From assembly GCF_000524195.1 (NCBI RefSeq), contig NW_020170385.1:1133898-1197897 (forward strand): a stretch of DNA of 64,000 nucleotides. The letters are read 5' to 3'. Positions 1-11,102 of this stretch are shown piece by piece. The notes below the pieces were generated by a model. That model was not told the origin of the DNA. It saw nothing but the letters and a program-made list of their open reading frames with translations, and ran no database searches. Source of the stretch: Echinococcus granulosus. Taxonomy: Eukaryota; Platyhelminthes; Cestoda; Cyclophyllidea; Taeniidae. A program made the position numbers and the translations under genes. Every line of letters begins with the position of its first letter. Within the stretch, counting starts at the first letter, position 1.

Positions 1-524
1 TTTGCTACACAAGCCCAAGGGTTCACCTCCGCAACCTGCCCTGTTTGCTCTAAACAAATACGGCTCAAAGATCTTGAAGAGGTGCGTTTTTGCGGAGCTC
101 CTACTCAATTATGTCTATATTAACGAGGAACAACCATCTCTATATCAAAAATCCATTTTCGTGCGCCAAGTATGCCATATGGTGTATTTTTTCATTCGGC
201 AACCGTGGAATTGATTCGTTTTCCTATAACAAATTATTTGAACATTTTGTTGCTCAAAGTATTACTACTCTGAATAATTCACGTTTTCAAGACAATTTAA
301 AGGATGACACACGACGGCCTAACGTTCTATCATTTGTTTAGATGAATGAACACTTGGATACTTGCTTGAGTCGGCAGACGGTATGGGATGCTGTCAAAGA
401 AACATTTTCTTCACCAAACCCAAGCTCCTCAAAATCACCCAGTACCAGAACAAAAAGAGTTGCACACCCAACTCGTTCTACCTCAAGTACTGGTCCCTTA
501 GACAAGTACCTCAAGATGAGTTAA
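1..524 (+). CDS. C-terminal end of a UBZ4 zinc-finger protein (SPRTN/RAD18/WRNIP1 class), 5' truncated
   Basis: Two exons are visible: 1-81, open at the left edge, and 342-524, ending in TAA. The donor is GAG|GTGCGT and the acceptor TTTGTTTAG|ATG; both are phase 0. The join makes a zinc finger beginning CPVCSKQI and ending NEHLDTCL, that is C-x2-C-x14-H-x3-C. This is the UBZ4 ubiquitin-binding pattern found in SPRTN, RAD18 and WRNIP1, which act on ubiquitinated PCNA or stalled forks in the nucleus. The intron splits the finger between its Cys pair and its His/Cys pair. After the finger comes a Ser/Thr/Pro/basic tail of about 55 residues ending GPLDKYLKMS. There is no SAP domain after the finger, which argues against RAD18; a short tail fits SPRTN better. 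The upstream catalytic part lies outside the window, so the exact family is unproven. Confidence 0.6.
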
Positions 525-828
525 AGCTTTCGTTATACAGCGTTTACTTACTCGTTTTTGAGCGCAGAAACTTTGTATTTCAAAACGCTGTTTAGTGAGT
601 TTCTCTCTGACTTCTTAAACACGTTTTTTTATAAAAAAATGTTTGGAATATCGCAGTTCCTCTTATTGTGGAAATGGACCACTATTAGTACAACCGTATT
701 TTTAAGGCCGTGTGATGTGATTATCTTGCATACATCTGTACTAGCATATCCCTGCTATACTGCTAAAGGTGTTCAGTTTTTTCATTATGTTCAATGGCAT
801 TTTGCACCTCGCTGAAATGGAGAATCTT
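525..828. other. Short convergent intergenic spacer
   Basis: About 300 AT-rich bases lie between the stop codons of the UBZ4 gene (+) and CFAP61 (-). It should hold both 3' UTRs. I see no clear AATAAA signal on either strand and no further coding frame that resembles a protein. Confidence 0.5.
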
Positions 829-3800
829 CTAACGGACCTGCTTAACCATATCTGGTTTCGCGTACATAGGCAGGAGGTCGTAATTGTTAGCAACGAAGCT
901 GATGGTTTTCTTCTCCACTTCGTATTTATGACCTTTTGAAAGATGCTCGTAGTGGATTCTCTCAAATGTTTCCTTTGACATCTGTTATAAATCCAAGAAA
1001 AATTATTGTATTTTACGTAAAGCTTCAATTGTTAGAAGTTGAAACAAGTTTAGTTGGAATATTATAGGATCATTACCCAAGAGTTTTAATGGTTTTTGAG
1101 GTTACTATGTTAGAGTACAGAATTGGCTTTCACAACCAGTCTATGATGGCAAAACACATTAAATTGACTATTTGAGTTATGAAGATTCTGATTCTTAGTT
1201 GAGTTGTTTGGGAAGAGGCGTATTTTGAAGTTTGGTGCATGAACTCACCTTCTCACAGGGCTCTTGGAATGCCCGAATAAAGTCAACAAGCGGCACTGCT
1301 CCCTTTTCCTGAAGAAAAGAGGTTATTTAAATCACACGTACGATGTTTAACCCGAACGCCATGTAATTTTCGTACCCTAGCGTTGCAGCCGAGTTCATGG
1401 ATTTCCTCTTTAAGTTCTTCGAAACGGTCGTGAAAGAGGGCCATTGCCCATGGCTCATCAAAGAACCTACAATAAAAGGGAATTTTTGTGTTTTGGAAGG
1501 GTTGAACACAGCCAGATTTTTTAGATGCCGAATAATTTGCCCATTCGTGCTGGAAGCTGAGAGAATTCGGATGATCACTCACGAATAGAAATCGGAGATT
1601 AATCCCTCATCATATCGCGCTACCAGGTTGTTTACTGCTCGCTCGTGCGTTGAATAAAGGCTCACATAATTTGATATTGGAAGGGCCTATTTTGCAGAGA
1701 AAATTGCTTCAATAGTATTGAAAATTAGGCATTCGAAATGGCAACAAGGGAGAAATCTTGCCCGTCTTGATAGACAAATTATGTGAGAGATTCGGTTGAT
1801 CTCATTTATTTGTATGCGGAAGTAACCGGTCCCTTTTTCCGCCGCCCCGGTAACCAGTGATCTACCCTAAAAGCAGTACAATCTCTCAGGTAAAAGTCAC
1901 TCTCCAGAAGAGTCCACATCAGTAGTGGATTTTCGAGATTCCAGTATGCATTGTATCGTGTGCTACAATTGGCCGAATAAAGTTGCATCCCACTCAATTT
2001 TTAAAGTATTGGTTTGCTTCTGCTCACTTTCAATGATTCATGTGCATTAATAACTGGAATCTAGATATGCCACTGATTGAACTGAATGGCGATACTGCTT
2101 TCACTGCTTTCATGAACAATCAAGGTGTAAACGCACAAATTCCGGTTCTTGTAATCTGAGAAGGGGGTTCTTTTTGTGGCCAGGTTCCCAGATCTTGAGG
2201 AAAGTGTAGCCTCCGGGGAGCATGGCGTATGCTACTCGGGGCATCTTGAACGTAGGCAGTAAGTGTCGCTCGTCTCTGTCCGGAGTTTTGGGCATCTCAA
2301 TGCTCGGATCGAACTCTTTCAGGAAGGCGTCTCCTAACTGTGTTGATACAAAGCATGGTTCTGGTTTGGGTTCGATTATTACACAGTCTAATAACGTGTA
2401 AAAGGCTGCTCTCAAAACATAAAACTAAGTTGGATATCGATAATACGAGAAATTTTTATCGATAAAACAACCAAAAAACATCCCATATTACGTCGGAACT
2501 TTAGGTATAAATTCAAGGCAATCATTGAGGTAGAACGATAGTTATGTACTTAAATCGAAGTGTTAGAACGTCGAAATCTGTTAGAAGTGATACGCTATAA
2601 ATGCTTTGCCTAATTACAATGCTCCTGAATATCATATGCCAATACTCAAATTCGATAAACACTGAATTGAGTCATGCATTGTATATACCAGACGATCCAG
2701 TCCCCTTTTTATTTTAAATAGGTCAAATAAGTTTGTTTTTTTTTGCTGATAAAGAAAATGAAAGCATCCGTTCACCTTTTCTCCAACTTCCAGACTGTTG
2801 AAGAGAGCATGAGTGTATTTGTCATTGTAGTAAATACGACGGAATTTCGTCGCTGGTCCCGCAGCTCGGATGCAAGGGTCACTAGTGTGGAAGTTGGCAT
2901 CGATCACCAATTGTTTGTCAAAAACCAGACAGGCGTCATTCACGGCTGAAATACACGAGGTACAGCTGAGAAACCCACAGCACTCGAAGGCCTCGGTGAC
3001 ATTAAAAACCAAACTGAGTTTATTTTAACTCCTAATGCTATGAAACACTCGCAGTGATCCCACTTTCTAGATACATGTTGAACGGTGAAATACGTTTATC
3101 GACCTCGGTGGCACCTTGCAATGATTCGCAAATAAAAGTTGCACATGTACATATGCCTCCATTGCTGATGAAAGCGCTCCAGCAGCATGATAAGGTGGGT
3201 GCATTGCATCATCACAGTGATTATTTACTAAAAACTCTGAAATGAAATGTTTTTTTATTTTATTGGTGTCACCCCGAGCTGGCGAGATGAGACTGGAAAT
3301 GCGTCACATTCATCCGACTGGTACTTTATCCGTGACAAAAGATCACAGTTTTGTATGAATCACCAAAACTCAGGCATTATACCTACGCAGCGCGTTGGTG
3401 ATTTTATTTAAGGAGAACATGTGTTTATAGCATCAATTCACTTCGAGAAAACCAGTCCTATCTTTAACTATATTCCTCACTACTCATTTTTTTTGACATG
3501 ACCTTGCCAGTGTTTCAACGTAACAACAGTTAATGTCGTTTTACCTTTGAAAAACGTGTAGTCGATTTTCTTGTTGACGAATGAAAAGAACGCCTAAAAC
3601 AGAGATGATAATGAGCACATTACAGTTGCAACTTCCTAACGTTATCAAATAAATGATGGGGATGAGAACCGTGGTGTGCATGATTACATTGTGCATTGGC
3701 ATGTATTTAAGAAATTCAATGAATTCCAATCACAGCCATCTTCTCAAGAGGCAAAATGAAGCTTAAGTATGAAGAAACAAGTTACTGCCTTACAAGAGTG

Positions 3801-6800
3801 AAGTGGTAAAGTCGGTTTTAACTCCATCATAAGGTATCAACAAGGTTTCAATTTCAAATAGATTCAAGCAATTGAAAGCTAGACATTATGCTACAAAACA
3901 AAGTACCCAATTTCACAATTCTCTAGGACATGGAACCAATTAGCAAATTATCTTACGACACATCGAATACGTTTTTCTATTCCCTGAATGATGAAAGTGG
4001 CATTTTCAATTTCTTCCACGAAAACGGAAGTTGGGTCGTCATTCCAGCGTAAAAGAGTACAATGTTTGAATATGCGGACCCCAGCGTTTTCCATTTCTTC
4101 ATGGATAACTGTCTCTACTGCGTAATCGTCAAATGCAGACGTTAATGAATGGCATTGGGGTTTCGTCTTGGTTTTCGACAGCTCATCAATGCTGTTGGTC
4201 TTCAAGATGGATGACAATGAAGCATTACCAGAGAACAAATATATTTTCTTCCAATATCTATTGTATTTTCTCGTATCCAATTCACCTAGTGCCATTCTTA
4301 GGCCAGCACCATACTCATTTAAGTCAGCTCATTTAAGAAACATTTTCAAACCTTATTTTGAGGACAGCTAACATGTTCTTTATTTTGCTAAGTTTATTTT
4401 AATTCAAAATCACATCTCTGTTTATGCTAATACCAATAATGTAAAAGCTACGAGAAACACTAGTTTGATCTTCAACGTACATCGTTTTTCTTGAAAGGGT
4501 GCATCATAATGATGCGGATACTAGGGACTCCCATGTGGAGAAGTCCATGAACACAGGCATAGGCGTCCAAACAATCGCCAAAAATGATTATGGGACCCTC
4601 TTCGGGACGGTGTTTGGGTTTCTTCTCTGAATTTGGGTCCTCCAAAAGCATGTCTGTCTGAAGACTTTGTTTCCGAGACAGCTGCCTCTCGTTGGACGTA
4701 TCCGGCATGAGGTTCCTCTCTACATACTCAATGGCTTCAATGGTGCTGTTCTCGTCGTTCAAGAGGAAGAGGTTTGAGGCCTTGTGCTTGGTAGAAATTA
4801 CAACTAGTGAACAAAATAAGGCACAATAGGTAAATCCGCACACAGAACTGGGTTCGCATTCAAATAACCATTGCGATGAAACCTGCTAAAGCTTTAACTG
4901 CAGAAGACTGAGTTGAATTCCTCATAAAGAGTTGATGGGATGTTGCATAATCTCGGATATTCCTCTATGCATTAATTGTTATAACAGCATTGGAACCGTC
5001 TGGGCATCAATCCACAAATTCATCTGCATTTAAAATCTAACCGAGATGAACAAACTTCAAAAGCCTAGCAATAATGTAGATAACTTTCTGTCAACCCTTC
5101 ACATTCCTACTTATTGGTATTTCCCTTACAAGTTCGCATTTTAATATATCGCAAACATTATAAGGTTTTAAGGTGATGAATAAAGCAGTCTAATATGGAA
5201 TTTAAACACTTTCTTTTTACTGTTGACACCATTTCCATAATCCAGAATGATAAATGTTTTGCTAGCTAATTGCGCTGAGTGTTGTAAAAGGCAGCAGGTA
5301 CTGTTTTATCAAATAACAGTGTTATTTTCTTTAAAAAGAGCAAAAACCAGAGGGATGGAAAACGTGTGCTATTTACTGGTAGTGGTCGCAACAGGCAACC
5401 TACTGGGTTCACACGGATTCTTGCGACTCCTCTCGCCGATGAATTTGGGATCGATCCCGATTGGCGTTGGCGGGTGGTACTGCATTCCGGGCGACAAAAT
5501 GAGAAAGTCGTATGATATCTCATGGACCCCATCAATTGTAATTAATTTTCGATTTCTATGAAAGAGGGAAGAGTTGGTGTCCAAGCTTTAGCGATGGATT
5601 AGGCATCGGAGGGAACGACCTCACCTGTCGATTGCCGTGAGTGTACCCAAAATAACGTTTACCAACGTATGCAGCGAAATCTGACCCAGACGCCACCGGC
5701 CTTGCGCGTAACTGAAAAGGATGTTTAAATTATGCGCTTTACCCTTAGAAAGTCGTCACAGCGGAAAATATTTAGCTAGCCAATTTTTAAAATAGCTTAG
5801 AGTATTTCGGATATCTTAAATAAATAGGGATAATGCTGAGTTAAATAAGCTTAAGTCAAAGATGATAAAATGATGGGAACCAAGGCGGCCGCTTTGACTT
5901 TACTTATAAGGATGGCAGCAGTGCGATATTATACGAGCTTTACTTAGGTAATTTGTGCACCAACTATCGTACCGTGATGGATAGAAGAGAGGGACACGAT
6001 GGTTCTCTGAAGCTTCAGTGTCTCCGAGAATTCCATGAGGAGATAACAAAACAAGATTATTGAAACGGATGTGTGATCTAAAAAAAGACGGAATGAGCTT
6101 ACTAACGCACCAGTGTGTTGGAAGAGTCGATGGGTAAGTCTACTTGTTTATCATTTAGAAAACCAAGAAATAGAACTTGATTCAAGTCTACAGTTGTCAC
6201 CGTGTTGGCCAGTATCGCTATGATTTCAGCCTTTCCTTAATTATAAGAGAATAGACTTATACAATCCCTCTGCGCTTCAGTGTTATTTCACTCAATGAGC
6301 TAAAGCTTAAAAAGTATCGCCCTATTCCGTTCCTACTAAATATACTCGTGCTCATCAGCATTCATTTGCAGGCAAAATCGGTATTCCAATGAAACAATGA
6401 CTTACGCAAAGACCAAGCGCTCTAGAAAGGCTAGACTAGTCGACGAGGCGCCGACAACGATAATGCGCGCGTTAAGCACAATCTTGGGCTCCATGATTAA
6501 GTTGCGGGAGATGTGATAGACGGCTGGCGGTGGATCGTCGAGTGGACAGCTGAGAGTGTGATTCTGTGGACCCTTCTCTCCCCTCACTAACCCCGAAGGG
6601 TACACAATCTGGCGTCGAGGCCGGACTGCATAGAAATCACCCAAACATGAGAGTGGTGTATTCATCTTCAGCTTCTAGCAAGAATATAGGCATTTCAGCG
6701 TAAGTTGTCCACTACCTAATCACGTCAACTCCATCTAATTTTCAGTCTCATGTAAGTTCTTATCAAGGTTGTTTGGTATAAAGTTCAAAATTAAGAGCTT

Positions 6801-9800
6801 CAAATAATCAACAAATTTCCCTATTCATTTAACAGCCGTTTCCTTTAAATTTAGATGATTTTAATGGTTTTTGGAAGCATCTAGTCTTAGCAGTGGCCGA
6901 AACCACTGTTGATTGATTTTCCATCGTCTGTAGGCTAAGGTTTCCTCATCAAAAATCAACAAATAGTTTACTTGTTAAATGAAGGAGTGAGCATGACTTC
7001 AGATCGTTAATAAATTACTGAATAAAGTGAAACATTTAATTTTGCCGAAAGATAAGATTGGAGTTCGGTCGACTCAGAGGAGGTTTAGTGCAAAACATTT
7101 TAAAAAATATAGCTGTTAGGGCTACGAAAAATCTGGATCCAAAGCGAACCCAACCTTTAATTAGTAATGCCTCAACGTTATTAGTCAATTCTAACACTTT
7201 ATCGAATATTCTTGTGATAAACATATGCACTAAAATCGCCCGCTTTATTCAGGAATCCATGTATATGGATAATAGATGGAGCCACATAGGAACCTTAATA
7301 CTGTGTTCAACTCTAAATTCAAATGGCCATTGCCATTGAAACGGCGATGAAGACTTACGGTGTCCATAGCGAACGGTGGATAGATGAGGTAGAAGAAACA
7401 TGTCTTTCCCGACTGACGCATTACTTCACGCAAAAAAAATCGCGCCCGTGAATGAACAGTTAAAGATAATACAAAGTGAATCAAAGTAGCAAATTCATGT
7501 TTTCCGTGATGTGTAAAATATATGTATTCTTCCAAATCATAATTAGCCTTCAGCCAATCGATATGCTATCAAAACGAAAATACTTTCATTAAATTGTTTC
7601 AGTAAACTCTTTAAATGAATATTCCTGCGACATGCATACCTCTTCGGCTCGAGCAAAAAGCAGGCCCACGACTTTTCCCAAGCACAACGCTACGTAACAC
7701 AACAATGCGGTTCCATCCTACAGTAACGAATTCATTTGCTACGTTGTTCCAACCATTTTCACCTACCGATTCACATCCTAACTTCATGTAATTTTTTACA
7801 TCTTTTGCCAAAAGTTTTCGGTCGAATGGATGCATCTGATGGGCCAACTCCAAAATATCAGAGAGGTCTTTTCTGACAGCTGGTCTTACTTGAAAATCAC
7901 TGCAACACGAAAGGACGATTAGCATATCACTTCCTTTATATGCGTGAAGTATGATGTGAATTTCAAAATAAATCCACCTTATTAAGTTTGCCCGATGATA
8001 TACATATAGGTCTTGGGTAACTGCGGAATCAACTCGGGGCTTCACTCGCTGCAAATAATAATCTTATTAAAATTTCAATGCCGTTGTAAAATAATCTTAA
8101 ATATGCTGTGATAGAGAGTTATTTCAGACGCAGGTCACTGATCAACCAATTGAAATGTCAAATATTTGTTTAATTACGTTAATAACGTTAAATCAAAGTG
8201 GTTTGGGGTCTCGGTTTTAAGGATCTTAGATATTCCACAACCTGCTTAATACATAAATTTTATGAAACCCAGTACCACTGTCGAACTCACGTGAAATTCC
8301 TGCAGCAAAGTTGTTTCTGGATCTAGTCGTGGAACTGTTATGGCCGCATACTCAATACCAGGAAATTGATCGAACATGAATGATAAAAAGTCCTTTGCAC
8401 TAAAATCCAATTTAAGAAATAATTTGAAAATTTGTGCCGATTTTACATGCTACTAGGCTATTTCGACTGAATGATTAGTGTTATAACCTGCTACCTACAT
8501 ACATATGTAAGTCTTAGAAAATTCATTACTGATTTTTTTCATCTTAATAATTTGAGTGATAGTAAGGCTATTATTTGAATTATTACCTAACGGTTACTCT
8601 GGAGTGGTTTTCTGAGCCATTAGGGCAGAAACCTATGTTTAGGGTGTTGTAAAAGTGTCTAACATCAAAGAAATTTGATCATATGGTGCACGTTGTAAGC
8701 ATCTTTGCGTAAAACGGAGAAAGGCAATAGTCTTTTCAGGTCCCGGAAATTCGAACAGTATAACGCACCGCGTATCAAATTCAGGAAGCAAACCGTAAAG
8801 CTGAATAACAAATGCATTATTGTCTTCACGAGAGTAAGCGTTTTGTTGAGTGTCATGAGAGGGGTTTACACCAAAATATCCTTTTAGATGACGTCGAATC
8901 CAATTTCCCGATGAAATGTAAGCTAATCTTGTGTCTTTATCTACAGAAAACGAATCCGAAAGAATAGTAGAACGCAGATCATCGGTGGAGAATGTGGTAG
9001 GATTACCATCTAGTAAACAATAAGAGCCGACATTGCTGATAAACATTCTGCGTACTTCATTTATTCTTTATGCATATTAAAGTTTACCTGAATCTGGGTC
9101 GATTTCTTCACGAAAAGCTATTAATGAGGCATCAGCATGTAATTTCTTTAGTTTATCCGTTGAGTCATCGGTTAGATTATCGGATTCTGTTGAATCAACA
9201 TCAGCAACAGGCAAATCAATGTGCAATTCTAAAAATGATGTGGGTTTTGGCATGTTTGATTTATCTCGCAAATCGTTTTTCTGTAGATAATTGCAGGAAC
9301 GCAAATCATATTCTTTATTTAAAAACTCGGCATCGAATAATGTAGTGGCGTTCATAAACCCGACAGCATGTCCTGTTTTATTCGATTCCAATGCAATTGC
9401 CTTCATATCCTTGTTTTGGGCTTCCACTAACTCGGATATATAGAAACCCCCGTAAAGTTTATGGAGAATATTACTCTTTGAGTCGAATATTGGTGTTAAA
9501 TCGTCATTGTCTTTGACACTTTTGAGTACTGATTATACGAACCTACTAACCTGGCCAATCGACAGTGCAGAGCAGAGTCGAAATCACGACGCATAAAGTG
9601 AACAACATCCCACTTTAGCTCGTACTCTTCTTCTTCGGTAGGTGGTAGCTTAGAAAATATTGGCTTTATTTCCCAGGAAATAAAATGTGCGAATCTCATT
9701 CTAAGAACATTTTCAGGAAGTGATTCATCAAATTCATCTAAGGCCTGTTTTTACTTATAGGAAGGCATACCGTAATTAACAGTTTCAGGGACAAGCAAGA

Positions 9801-10217
9801 GAAAGTGGTTTACGTCGGCAAGTGCCCGAAAAGCAGCACGTATAATATCAATAAATCCACGTTTTTTGTATTCTTCTTTGATAACAATTAATTGAACGAA
9901 CAGGGTGTTGCATGTATTAAGATGTTCAAATTTGAATGTTGTCTTCAGCCAATCACTTCCATATATTCCCTTAACAAGTGAAAGTGGAGGAGTATCATTT
10001 AGGATTAAGCATCCAACAACTTCACCGCAAGCTCCTATCGCAGTGAGGGAAAATAGTCCACGCTCTCTGTAAAGTATTTATAGAAAAATTACTTTGGAAC
10101 TCACAGCATACTAACCAAGTTGAACTTAGTCCTAGAAAATACTTGATCTGATTCAATCAACTTCTGAACATAAACAGTATCTAAAGATTCGGTTTTTCTG
10201 AAGTTGTGTATTTTCAT
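829..10217 (-). CDS. CFAP61: Cilia- and flagella-associated protein 61, complete gene model of 23 exons
   Basis: The encoded protein is a component of the axonemal radial spoke/calmodulin-associated complex needed for ciliary and sperm-flagellar motility. Exons in order: 10217-10116, 10062-9781, 9744-9551, 9518-9088, 9054-8769, 8399-8291, 8048-7978, 7899-7767, 7717-7640, 7565-7359, 6674-6406, 6077-5973, 5711-5625, 5555-5404, 4803-4481, 4199-3957, 2991-2776, 2424-2137, 1866-1762, 1686-1583, 1466-1376, 1308-1249, 981-829. Joined they give 1362 residues in one frame; human CFAP61 is about 1240. Landmarks are the N-terminal acetyltransferase-like part, VRPRRQIVYP, the dinucleotide-binding motif IIVVGASSTSLAFLERL (about residue 702), a second Rossmann strand GPIIIFGD, NDACLVFDKQLVIDANFHT with AAGPATKF, EPWAMALFHDRFEEL, and LLPMYAKPDM near the C terminus. 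The least certain joins are the start of the fourth (9518) and sixteenth (4199) exons and the acceptor at 2991. The start is the first ATG of the family-like reading frame. Confidence 0.93.
1687..1761 (-). other. GC-AG intron inside CFAP61
   Basis: Between exons 1866-1762 and 1686-1583 no GT donor restores the frame. A GC donor (AGACGG|GCAAGA) with the acceptor AAAATAG|GCC gives LSRRALPISNY, equal in length to the LSREPFPASNY segment of human CFAP61. The flanking bases match the strong consensus usual for the minor GC-AG intron class. Confidence 0.65.
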
Positions 10218-11102
10218 TGCAACTCTGTAATTTTACGGGATTTATTATGTATCAGTCTTTGTTTCGTTCTCGCGCAGTAATAAATAACGTTAAATATAGC
10301 GCCAGCTCATCGACTAATGAAATCCAGGAAATGGGGTTGTGAACGCCTATTAGAGACGGCGTTATTTTAATTCATTTAAGATATAAACATCTCGGGATAT
10401 TCGTTACTTTGTTGGTCCAATATTTCGTTATGCGAATTTTATAAATTGACGTTTTAGAGCAGGAAACAAAAAATGTAGCCACCTACGTTGAAGCATACCG
10501 TATAACATTGTATTCAAGCGCAAACATGTGAAATATTCCCGTCATATTACATCTCACCAACCCATCGTGCTGTTGTTCCTTGCTAGCGTGCAGTTTTCAA
10601 CGAAATACATGCTTTGTTTTTTGACTTGGGGTTATTTACTTTGATTTGGTTGCCTCATATTGTGCAGATGTTACCACAATTCCTCGAAGTATTTTCATCA
10701 TATACATCCCAGTTTAGAATCATTATTTCTTCGAAACATACACTTTGCGCACTTGCACCAAGATCAACAATGGTTAGCGTCCGTTAACAATTGTTTTCCT
10801 CTCATGCTTGTTTGCTTGTTTCTAGAAAATAAATCTGTTCTTGATAAACCGCTTAGCAAATTATGGTGCGACATATCCAATGTTGAAGCATTGTGCTGTA
10901 AGGTGGTTACCATCTTTTAAAATGATGTGAGGAAATCGTGTACTGACAATCTTCTGAATGTCTTTTAGCCCATTGTTTTGGGTCCTAACAACTTAGAGAA
11001 AATAGTCGTCTCCGAATTACTTGACGGCTTTTGAATCAAATGTAAACTCATCTTCACTGTTGAAGATAAATACAAAACAGTATCACTAGCGCTTCAACTC
11101 TT
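10218..11102. other. Spacer upstream of CFAP61
   Basis: This AT-rich stretch holds the presumed CFAP61 promoter and 5' UTR on one side and the 3' end of the next minus-strand gene on the other. I see no TATA element in a convincing position and no coding sequence. Confidence 0.4.

Noticed and set aside
7611..7766. Read-through frame in CFAP61 ending in RSVVLGKSRG
   Set aside because: The family sequence is recovered instead by a 49-base intron (7766-7718), giving DGTALLCYVALCLGKVVG.
9496..9560. Apparent frameshift in CFAP61 near 9535
   Set aside because: It is fully explained by a 32-base intron (9550-9519) that restores the frame and the family sequence.
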